Under the pieces are notes generated by a model. The model saw nothing but the letters and a program-made list of their open reading frames with translations. It was not told the origin of the DNA and ran no database searches. From Ettlia oleoabundans (lineage: Eukaryota > Chlorophyta > Chlorophyceae > Chlamydomonadales), in contig JAAMXP010003595.1 of assembly GCA_019693395.1 (NCBI GenBank), positions 1 to 29,825 of the forward strand: a stretch of DNA of 29,825 bases, read 5' to 3'. Within the stretch, counting starts at the first letter, position 1; every line of letters starts with the position of its first letter. The position numbers were made by a program, and so were the translations under genes. Of this stretch, positions 10,869 to 20,058 are shown piece by piece.

Positions 10869-11306
10869 AACTTTGAAGGGGCGCTGGCGGTCTCATATGC
10901 CAGAGCTTGCCTGGATCTATAAGTTTCTCTTTACCGGAGCCCGAAGGAGTGATACAAACTACCGCCGAGTTTGAGCAAAGACCTTGCAGGTCCTGTTTGG
11001 TTTGTCAATATAGAAGCCAAGCGAATCAAACAAGGGGCGCCAGGAAAAGGCATGGATGAGCGTAACCACTGCCACGGGTGGCCCAGTTTTGCAGCAGCCG
11101 ACCCGCTCACATGTGGTTGATCATGGATGCCATTTTGGCGCTAACCTGCTGCTGCTGCTGCTGCTATGTTTGGGCCTGATTCGTTGCTGGCACGACTTGC
11201 TGCCTGAACCAGCTGCCAGCCGTCTGCTGCATCTCACTTTCTGCGCTGCTGCGGGTGCAGGGACTCAAACAGCAGGGATAATGTATATTGCAGGCCTACC
11301 AGGCCA

Positions 11307-12525
11307 ATGCCCAGTCAGGTTGATAAAGTGAATGCGGAGCTGCAACGCATGAAAGAGGACAAGGAGGCTGTAAGCAAACATCTTGAGGCAACGCGCGAAT
11401 TCCAAAGGCAGTTTGAGAAGGGTGAGTGTTTTTTTGCCTTCCAGGGCAAGTGCATTCAGCTGATCAAAGAGGGTCTGCACACCTGTACTTGAGGTAGTGT
11501 ATCTGCTCTGCCATTAAAGCGGAAGTGTAGCAGCGCTCGCTGTGCATGCGTGCGATATGTTTCCCAACTTCTTGTGCCCCGTTGCCTTCTGGCCCCTCTG
11601 CCTTTTGACACAGCGGTATGGCAACTGGGCGAGGTCCTGCTGGGCGACATGCCAGACCTGCAGGGTGTAAGGAGCTGGCTGCGGGAGGTTATCAAGGAAG
11701 ATACCAAGGCAAGTTGAACTGCTTCTGCGCCTGGGTCTTTTTCACGTCGGAAGTACACAGTTAGCTTTTTGTAAAGCCCACTGCTGTTGAATTGCTGCAG
11801 GCAGCGAGGGCAGAGGCTTTACGAGTGCACACCACGCGCCAGCACGAAGAAACATCTGTCCCACATGCACAGTGCGTGCCGGATTTTGCCCGGATTTGCC
11901 GTTGCTGCATGTGTGCACCAATAAAACCAAATTGGTATTGCGATTCCCTGCTGCCTGGCTACCCCTCTTCCCACTTGGGCTACTCCCATGCTTTGCATGT
12001 TTTGCCAGCTCAGCTGCTGACCTCTGAGCCACTGCTGTCCCCTCAAGCACCCCGTGAGAAACACTTTGGTTTCAACTATCCACACTTCCTTGTAAGTTTC
12101 TGTACGACTGCTGAGGGGACGGCTGGCAGGGCTGCCAGGCAACGAATCAGCAGTCGCAGGTCTCAAACCGTGGAGCTGACGCTGAGACAGCAATGGCCAG
12201 TAGCAATCTCATGCTGAGGAATGCGGCTGGGGAAGCGGCCAAGAATGGTAAAACAGCCCTACAGCCTGGGGGTGGGCAAGTTGCGCAGCAGACCGGCCGT
12301 GACCGCGGGGCTGCCGGCCCCGGTCTTCCCGTTACTGCAGGGGCTGCTGGTGCGAGACCCTCTGGCGGACGCGGGCACGGCGGCAACACAGCTGGCGGGG
12401 GCTGTAAAGTTTCTTTTTATTCCTCTAGCGGCGGGGGGCGTGTAGCCAGCACCTCTGGCGGACGTGGACGTAGTGGCACCACCTCTGGCCGACCGCGGCA
12501 GGGAGCCAGCACAGCCGGCCCTTAG
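11307..12525 (+). CDS. Unrecognised protein: N-terminal coiled coil, C-terminal RG/Gly-rich tail (tentative model)
   Basis: Likely coding pieces: 11307-11421 (charged helix, VNAELQRMKEDKEAVSKHLE), 11614-11708 (WQLGEVLLGDMPDLQGVRSW), 11801 onward (ARAEALRVHTTRQHEE), perhaps up to the strong donor at 12089 (TTCCTT|GTAAGT), and about 12156-12525, which reads a Gly/Arg-rich tail (PSGGRGHGGNTAGGG, STSGGRGRSG) to a TAG. The first acceptor (TATATTGCAG at 11287-11296) implies an upstream 5'UTR or coding exon that I cannot place. The junction 11708/11801 uses GC as donor if the frame is kept. An additional open exon at about 12634-12751 (LVIWDLSKQYAELSRLRLHK, then TAA) could be an alternative end. RG-rich tails often bind RNA, but the function is unknown. 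The helix-rich N-terminus is more secure than the tail. Confidence 0.4.
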
Positions 12526-12800
12526 AACTCTGCAGAATCCAGGGCTGCTACACTGCCTGCCTTCTGCCTTCCTAACCAGCTAACCATGTGAAACACCTGC
12601 CGTGAGTACAATGCACACGCCTACTCTTGCAGTTTGGTAATCTGGGATCTCAGCAAGCAGTACGCTGAACTGTCCCGCCTGAGGTTGCACAAGAAGAAAG
12701 CACCCCTACGGTGGGGGAGAACTGGCGCTCGGCACGGTCTTTTGACAGCTTAAGGACCCTGTGTGATACAGGTGCTTGAGGGAAGCGTCATCGCCTCAAA

Positions 12801-15247
12801 ATGGCGCGGGTGCTTCTCTCAGCCGCAGCGTTGCTGCTGATGGCGGCGGTTTCCGCGGCCGCGTCAAAGGGTCCGGCTATCACGAACAAGGTGCGCCGCG
12901 GAGCGCGTGTGATCGTCGGGTGATCGCCCGAAATGGGTGAGCAGGCCGCCAGACCCCCTCTCCTTCTTGCAGCCTTGCCGCCTTGCCGCCTGTCCTTCGG
13001 TAGCAAACGCCCTTGTGGTGCTCGGTTGAGGTTGAGCAGGTGGTAACCAACGTGTTAGTTAGAGTACATGCGCCCTGGGCACCGCCATCAGGGCACAGTG
13101 CCAACGCCCGGCCACCACTGCCGCAAGTGCCTGCCACCGACCGGCCAAATGCCCGCTGTGCCCCCTTTGCTGCAGGTGTTTTTTGACGTCGAGATTGACG
13201 GCAAGCCTGCAGGGCGCATCGTAATGGGCCTGTACGGCAATACTGTACCGAAGACCGTGGAAAACTTCCGGTGAGAGTGAGCAGGGTTTTAGGAACAGGG
13301 ATTTAGGAAGGCGGAGAGCACAAATTCACAATACGCGCCTTTTTTGCCGGTGATGGTAGTCTGCTGCAGTGGATACTTTGCAACTCAAAGTATCATCCTG
13401 CACCCAGTCCGTTACTTGCAAGATTCCTTGCCTGAAATGCCTAGCCTTGCCCATTTTGCTCCCCGCAGCGCTTTGTGCACGGGGGAGAAGGGCATGGGCA
13501 AATCAGGCAAGCCTCTGCACTACAAGGGCACCGTCTTCCATCGCATAATCCCCCAGTTCATGCTGCAATCTGGCGATTTCACTCGGTGAGAACCAGGGAT
13601 AAGGTACAGAACGGCCGTAACTAACTCCACCACATCACCAAACAACCGAGCAGAGGGACGGGGTGGTTTTCACCTGTGGGTTTCACTGCCTACAACTTGA
13701 TTGGCATAGCTCACAACCAGGTAGATCTCCTCCGTGGGGGTCAATTGTTTGACTCCCACACACACAGACAGTCTCATGCAAGTCTCACGAACCGCCTGCC
13801 TGCCTCCAGGGGTGACGGTACCGGCGGCGAGTCCATCTACGGCGAGCGCTTCCCAGACGAGAACTTCAAGCTGCGCCACAAGAGCCCAGGCATCCTCTCA
13901 ATGGCCAACGCTGGTGGGTGGGGAAGCAAAGGGCCGATGGGCGGCTGGTATAATTGTCTGTCTTCGTGCGGGTTTCAATCTGTGCTTTACAGGGGCTCAG
14001 GCATCCCGTTGGTGGCCATTGCGGCTGACTGGTGGGGTTGGCACGTGATCAGGTTGGGCATGGTTTGCAGGCAGGCCAGGCCGGTAAAGGTGTCTGCGTG
14101 CGTGTGACATTTTGCACCCTACCACTGTCTCTACCTGCTGAACTAGCTGCTTTCTGCACCTTCTTCTGTTGTTGCCTCTCACCACCGCCACCACTCAACC
14201 TACACGCTATCACTGCCACCATGACACAACCATGACATCCTTCGGCCCACCCATTGAACCTCCCTCTCTCTTGCTGCAGGCAAGGACACCAACGGCTCCC
14301 AGTTCTTCATCACTAGTGAGTGCCACATCAGCCAGCCAGCCGGACGAAAGCAGCTTGGGACCCAACCTGCCAGTACCAGCTAACTATGGCCGGTCGCAGG
14401 CTGCTGGGGTTGTGCCAGGTTTTGTCTCTGGCACCATCACATTGGCATGATCCAGCTGCCATGCCTTGCGTACCATGCCATGCCATGCTGATGTGCCTGT
14501 TACATTGACGCGCGCGCCCCCCCGCCCCCNNNNNNNNNNNNNNNNNNATTTTGCAGCTGTCAAGACCGCCTGGCTGGTGAGTGGCAGCCCCATTAGGTCC
14601 TCTGCTGCTTGTTGCTCTCTAGTTCGTTAGCTTGTTGCAAGGCTGTCTGCAACACTTTGTCTCTGCTTTATTTGGGTGCAATTGGACTTTTGTCACCACA
14701 TTGGGCGCCCATCCGCGTTCCCCATGCAGCTGTCATTGCCATCCCGACCTGTCTTCCATGGTTCTCCCTCCAACCCTGCCTTCCCTCCTCTACTCCTACC
14801 TTTCCGCAATCTGTCGCAGGATGGGCGCCATGTCGTGTTCGGGCGGGTGCTGGAGGGCATGGATGTGGTTTACAAGGTGCATGGATTTATTGACTGTCGC
14901 GTTGCTACTTGTACTGTATATCTGCTCGACATATGTTGATTTGGTGCATGCAGTTGTCGGCTGAGTTGAGGTCAGCAGCCACAAAGCCACACGTGTGTGT
15001 GCTGGCACCGCTGCGTGCATTCCTTGCAGCAGTCTGCCGCTGGTTTCCCGCATCGCATCGCTCTGCTCGACAATGTTTGCCTCCGTCCAATTCATTACCC
15101 CTACTGGCAAAACTAATTCTTCTCACCTTTGTGACATGTCAGATTGAGGCCGAGGGCAGCCAGAGCGGCACCCCCAAGAGCAAGGTCATCATCGCGGATT
15201 CAGGGGAGCTGCCCATGGACCCTGAGGAGGCGGCGGCCATAGCCTGA
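12801..15247 (+). CDS. Secretory-pathway cyclophilin (peptidyl-prolyl cis-trans isomerase, cyclophilin B / plant CYP20-1 type)
   Basis: Exons 12801-12890, 13176-13270, 13469-13585, 13810-13913, 14280-14315, 14557-14576, 14820-14876 and 15143-15247 join in phase to 207 residues, the usual length for this class. Residues 1-21 are an ER signal peptide ([17 protein letters not shown]). The single cyclophilin domain follows: [67 protein letters not shown]. All expected active-site residues are seen: Arg of FHR, Phe-Met and Gln of QFMLQ, Phe of SQFF, Trp of AWL and His of GRHVVFG. It should catalyse prolyl isomerisation during folding in the ER lumen. The C-terminus ([14 protein letters not shown]) has no KDEL-type signal, as in plant CYP20-1, but runs about ten residues beyond the common DSGELP ending. 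Exon 6 is only 20 nt. The intron before it contains an assembly gap. Confidence 0.95.
14530..14547. other. Assembly gap (18 N) in cyclophilin intron 5
   Basis: Eighteen N bases follow a C-rich run (CGCGCGCCCCCCCGCCCCC). They lie between exon 5 (ends 14315) and microexon 6 (starts 14557), so no coding sequence is lost in the model. The true gap length is unknown and the C-rich tract probably caused the sequencing failure. Confidence 0.95.
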
Positions 15248-15901
15248 AAAGTCAGCTGAGCCGAGTGCAGGCAGCGGCTCAGCTGCCTGGCGAGGAGGAT
15301 GGTGCCAGCCTGACTTGGCGGCACTGCTGAACTTCATCTTGGCCCGGGAGCAAGCGCCAGCTGCTGGGCTCGAGGTGACATGGTTCAAAGAATAATAGCC
15401 GAGGCCTGAGCAGGCTTGCATGGCACCAAGCATAGGTAGATTTGCATACCTCAAGTGGCAGCAGCTGTTAGCCTTGGCGGCCCGAGCCCTAATGCAAGCT
15501 ACCGTAACTTTTGGCGGCGTTTGCCACTGAAGGGAGATGAGATTGCCTGTTTTTGGGGGAGTCTGCAGTGAGGCTGAGGCTGGGACAGAGTGGCAGTTGC
15601 CCTTTTCGACTGGGAACGCGGTGGTTGTGTTAAGGCTGAGCTTCATGCGGCAGCAGGGGCTGCCAAAAGCCTTCCTAATTTTGACAGAGGAACTGTGGAG
15701 TTTGTTCTATAGTATACCAAAACGCTGAAGTTTTAAGCTCAAGATACACACAACAGAGGCTGGCACAGCAGCTCAAGTGGGTGGCAGAGTAATAATGCGG
15801 CAAGTAGAATGCAGAACACACATACAGATACAGGCAATAACACTGGCAGTACAAGGGGAGATACAGACAAGGAATACATATAGAACAGGGGGAGGGCAGG
15901 A
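15248..15901. other. Intergenic, shared by two converging 3' ends
   Basis: This stretch holds the 3'UTRs of cyclophilin (plus) and the ERI2-like gene (minus). No TGTAA in the correct orientation is evident for either, so the signals may be variants. Short frames on both strands show no domain. AT content rises between about 15690 and 15910. Confidence 0.5.
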
Positions 15902-18900
15902 CTAAACCCACGTGATACACGGCCGTCTCAGCGGCCTGCTGCGCTTGCTTTGCCCGACTTCTTGCCAGCTGGCGCCACCACCGTTCTCAAATTTCAGGAG
16001 ATCGCAGCTGGCGCCGCCGCCGGTGTGCTGGTATTTGCCGCAGGACCAAAACCAGCGACCATTGTTGGGCCCCGGCTTCTTGACCTGCCGCTTCTGCAGC
16101 AGGCATTGTCACAGGACAGGGAGGGGCAGCAGCAACAGTGAGTCGCGAGAGGTGGACCCGGCATGGTAGGGGTGAGCTGATGTAGATACGAGGGTGTGCA
16201 AATGCCGCGATTGGCCAGACTGACGTTCGGGATGGTTGAGCAGGCTACCAGGCACGTGGCTCCAGCTGCATGTGTTGTACCAGCCAGGCGAGACCCTACA
16301 GCCCCACCTTGGCTTTGGCTCCACAGTAGCAGCAGCCATTCCACGCCCCGCTCTCATCAAACACCCGCTGCTTCTTGCGAGGTGGCGGCTGCAAACTGCC
16401 GCTGCCTCTGGCATTGCCACTTCCACCTGCCCCAGCACCTTTTCCGCTGCCAGCAGAGGCAAACAGGGTTGCCTGTTTGAAGCGGCCATGGCATCAACAC
16501 CAGTGAAGCTGCCTGTGCGGGGGATCCAGCGCAGGTTGATTGTTTGGCATGTGTGGCAGCATGCACCGCTGGCCTTCCTTGTTCATTACCAAGCACCCAG
16601 CAGTACCAAGCACCCAGCAGCAGGTAAGCAAGCTGCAGGTAGGTCGTGGTCAAGAACGGCAAAGTTTTTGCTCTACTGTCCCCGCCTGTAGCTAGCAAAT
16701 TTGGCCCTGGCTGCCGTGCGGCTGAGGCTGCCGCGCACCTGTGATCCCCAGTATCACGCCACCCTGCATCAGCTTTATGGCCAGCCTGCATACGCACAAA
16801 CATTCCAAAGGAACATCATAGGAGACTGGGCTGGTAAAAAGATTGCCTTGGTCTAGCCAAAGAGAGATGTTTCGCGACAGACATGGATCATTACCCAGTT
16901 CAGCTGTAAAGCCCTCTGCCTTGCCACTACCACGTTATGCAGGAAATGTGCATACACAACTTGCTGCATATGCCCCACCCACTGCCTCATCCCAATAGCC
17001 CATTGACCTGCATACCCCACCCAGCCACCCACCTGGCGGTGTTGCGAGCGTCGTCTATGGCCGAGTGTGCACGCCCATCCCACTGCAGCCCCGCCGCCTC
17101 AACCGACGCGCGCAGGTTGCCCTTCTGCTTGCTGTGCTTGAACCATACAGCACTGATGTCCACCCACCGCTTCTGCCACTTGGGCTGCTCAATCTTGCGC
17201 CACTTACACTCCATCGCCATCTGGACCTTGAGATCCCAGTCTCTCCAGGTGCTGCACAGTGCAATGAGGGAATGGCAAGGGAACGGAGGACCGAAGAGGG
17301 GAGTAGCCTTGTGAGCAGCAACCATGCCTTGGCCACATAACAAAAGATAATGAGAGTGCTGGGCTGCCACAGTAGAGAAGGATTGAGAGCTGCGGGAGGC
17401 TGCATCTTATGGCAGTGCCTCCCCAGAACGGCACCCAAGATACAACGTGAGCTGACTGCTGCTGTGGTACTTGTGGGCACCCGCAAAAACCGGGATGCAA
17501 AAAGACTGCGATGCGGATCAGGAGCATGAACCCAGGCAGCACGCCAGCCATTTTTGGTGCTCACACAGGAACAAAGGTCTTGCCCTGCACCGAGGGGGAT
17601 GCAGGGGGTGGAAAGGTATTGTTAGTGCAGAGCGGGACAGTTGCAACTGTGCCCTCAAGCCACGCTGCTTTGATTCGGGCCTTGCTACAAATGGCAGGTT
17701 TGCGTTCCGGTTGCTGTTGCTCATTGCCTTATATTGATAATCCATGCATCAGTCGCCTGTCTACCCACCTGCCCGATCAGGCCCTGCTGGCGAAGCCAGG
17801 CATCAAGGTCCTGCAATGCAGTGCGCAGCGGAATGCCACCATCCACCCTGCAGAACAGGAAGAGGGAGTGGATGAATGCCAACCACATGCAAGCAATGCT
17901 GCCACGGCACACCGTGCGCAGCAAATGACATGCCATGCCATGACATGCCAAGCTGCGGGCGTTGCAAGATCCTGGCAGATGTGGCGTGCAGGTGCCTTAT
18001 CAGGCCAGCTGCAACTTGAACTGAAACAAAGAGGTCTTTGAGTACACCAGCACAGAACCAGAACTCAAACACCAGCTTCTCATGGTGAGGCTTGCCGCCG
18101 CTCACATGTCTTGTGTGATGCCTGTGAGCTCCGTGCAGAAGGCCGACAGGGCGGGGTGCTGGTCGGGACGCACGTACCGCTGGAAAGTACCGCCGGCGGG
18201 CAGAGTGAGACTGGCAGTGTCGACCACAACGCACGACAGCTCGATTATTTCCTGCAGACAGGAATGGGCTTGGGAGGATAGCAGCGCTGCTTGGATGCTC
18301 AGCACACGCATGGGTTCATTATACACTCGCTACGCCTAAAGAAAGCGAGCACAAGCTCTCAAGCAACTGGGGCAGGTGGACACCCGGCAAGCGGCCAAAC
18401 AATGCCGCGAGGGGAATGGCTGCCACAGGATTGCGAGCTGGTTGTGCTTGTGGTGCACAAGGGTGTAAAAATCCCACCATGCCCACAAACCGCTACGCAA
18501 TGAGAGAAAATCTCGCCTGGGGCATGGCCTGCGTGGCCTTGTCCCTATCGCAGGTGGCTTCTAGATCCATGACCAAAAGAAAGTCAAACAGTTGGCGTAA
18601 GCGGCGCTTGCGAGGAGCTGCGGCACCAGCAGCCCCCAATGCGGCTTCAGCCATGGTGGCAGTAGAGCCAGGGGCAGGTGCACCCAACAAGGCAGATGCA
18701 GTGTTGGTGGCAGCAAGTTTACAGCAAGCTGGCACCATGGCAGCCGCATTTTTGGGTGCTGCCCCTGCTGCTGGCTGCTGCAGTGCCATGGATGCCGCTT
18801 GGTGTGGCGCAAGCGCGTCACTGGTGTCGTTACTTGGCCCAGGATTGGCTTGCCCCTGGCCCACCATCTCCTGCTGCTGTGGTCGCCGCTGCTCGTGCTG

Positions 18901-19788
18901 TTGCGCTGAGGCTTCAGGCGGCGCAGGGCGGCTGAGCAGGCTGCCACTGGGTTGCGGCGGCACCCCATCCACTTGACACACCACAATCACTGCTTTTGAC
19001 ACCTCTGCTCCAGCGTGAGAAGCACGTTGGTGCTGTGCCTGAGGCCTCTGTCCAGGTGGGTGCTGCTGGTGCTGGTTCATCGGCGGCGGTTGGGTGTGCC
19101 CTGTCCAGGGTGGTGGCTGCTGCTGCTGTTGGTATTGCTGATATGGCTGGTGCTGTTGTGCATGCCAGGGTGGTGGCTGCTGCTGGTGGCGATACACGCG
19201 TTGCGGCGGCTGGTGCTGCTGCAGTCGGGGCGGTGCGCTTGGCCGCTGGTGCGGCTGTTGTGGTGGAGGCTCGGCCTGCGGCCACCGCTGCCCATCTGGC
19301 TGGCGGGATTGTTGCTGCTGCTGCCGCTGCAAAGGCACATGCGTTTGTATTTGCTGCTGGATTCCCTGTTGCCGGTGCTGTTGCACCTGCCGCGTTGGCT
19401 GCTGCTGGGCCCTATATTCGTGCTGCCGCCGCTGCTGCGGCTGCTGCCATGCTTGCTGCTGGTGCCGCTGTCGCTCGGCAGACTGGTGGGTGCTGCCCGC
19501 TGATCCTGCGATGTATGGATTGACAGAGCCATCCAGGCCACCAGGTGCATGAGGCTGCATCATATGTGGCCGACTCGAAGCAAACAGATGGCGAAGGAAG
19601 ACTGGCGCTGATTGTTGCGGCGGAGGCGGTGGGCAGGCGGATGCGACCCCTGACTGCATCGCTCCCGCCATTGCTTGCCCATTTAACACCCGCAGCGGAC
19701 CGTGCATTCCTGCTGTACTCCCACCGAGCCCCCGACACTCAAAGCTGTCGAGCGCAGCACAGAAGACCTCATCGTCACTGTCATCCAT
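15902..19788 (-). CDS. ERI2/EXOD1-like DEDDh 3'-5' exonuclease with GRF zinc finger and Gln/Pro-rich N-terminus
   Basis: Exons 19788-18517, 18251-18106, 17847-17769, 17584-17565, 17251-17033, 16785-16739, 16512-16439, 16388-16308 and 16093-15902 join in phase to 709 residues (human ERI2 is about 690). Residues 1-400 are low complexity: Gln, Pro and His-rich from about 110 to 290. The exonuclease domain runs from about 404 to 600: LLVMDLEATCD (D408, E410), PQ|EIIELSCVVVD, TFQRYVRP, FCTELTGITQDMVDGG, TFVPVTWRDWDLK (D512), GRAHSAIDDARNTARLA (H568, D573). All five DEDDh residues are present, so it should be active on RNA or DNA 3' ends. The GRF zinc finger, split by an intron, reads GCCYCGAKAK|KRQVKKPGPNNGRWFWSC (residues 637-664) with a further Cys at 676. 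This order, nuclease then GRF finger, is that of ERI2. The first intron has a GC donor, forced by the conserved PQEIIE join. Exon 4 is 20 nt. Confidence 0.93.
16587..16620. repeat. 17-bp tandem duplication in ERI2-like intron 6
   Basis: The unit TACCAAGCACCCAGCAG at 16587-16603 is repeated exactly at 16604-16620. It lies wholly in the intron between 16739 and 16512. It looks like a recent small duplication with no visible coding effect. Confidence 0.85.
19060..19500 (-). repeat. CAG/CAA-rich low-complexity tract coding the Gln-rich segment of the ERI2-like protein
   Basis: The minus strand is dominated by CAG, CAA, CCG and CAC codons that encode interrupted Gln runs with Pro and His. The tract mixes CAG and CAA and is imperfect, so it is under weaker slippage pressure than a pure triplet array. 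The same composition creates long open frames on the opposite strand, which I treat as shadows. Confidence 0.75.
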
Positions 19789-20058
19789 TTCATTAACGCC
19801 CGAACCAATCTGATGAGATCAATCCTATAAAAAGGTGTCAGGATGAGCGCGGGAATAAGCATGTCTTCGCCCGAACGGGCGCTGCTTTGCCCGTGCTGTG
19901 CAGGCCCCCGGTCAATAAACCGCCTGTTACTCAATGCATACTACTCGTTCAATATTCATTGGCCACTTGCCGCCCACGTGACCTTGCATTGCGTTCCCCC
20001 GGCAGAACCCTTTCAGCACTTTGTTGACAGTGCTAGTACCCCAGAATACTAGATCTTG
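19789..20058. promoter_or_regulatory. Short divergent promoter between the ERI2-like gene and the 223-aa gene
   Basis: Only 270 bp separate the two start codons, so both promoters must overlap here. TATAAAAAGG at 19826-19835 (plus strand) is a good TATA-like element. CCAAT occurs on the plus strand near 19805 and on the minus strand near 19960. A 14-bp element, CGCCCGAACGGGCG near 19868, has perfect 6-bp inverted arms. Function of these sites is inferred from motif only. Confidence 0.5.

Larger units (their letters stand above)
9803..11306. other. Intergenic region between divergent genes, no convincing gene
   Basis: These 1.5 kb separate the DUF789 start (minus) from the coiled-coil gene (plus) and must hold both 5' regions. 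Open frames at 10264-10800 on the minus strand and 10266-10586 on the plus strand overlap and have no recognisable domain. A 50-codon ATG frame on the minus strand at 10199-10047 begins MSWVLAIGAPIIVQR and has a GT after codon 22; I do not recognise it. A 10-bp inverted repeat (AGGGTGCAAG at 10781-10790, complement at 10859-10868) and a (CTG)6 run at 11146-11165 are visible. Confidence 0.5.

Noticed and set aside
14460..14510. CCATG-rich repeats and GC run next to the N gap as a possible mobile element edge
   Set aside because: There are no terminal repeats or coding remnants, and the segment lies within a normal cyclophilin intron. Simple low-complexity sequence explains it.
18996..19523. 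Plus-strand frames of 160-186 codons opposite the ERI2-like Gln-rich exon
   Set aside because: They are the complement of CAG/CAA-rich codons (Leu/Ala-rich shadows) with no start context or domain. The minus strand runs directly into the catalytic domain.
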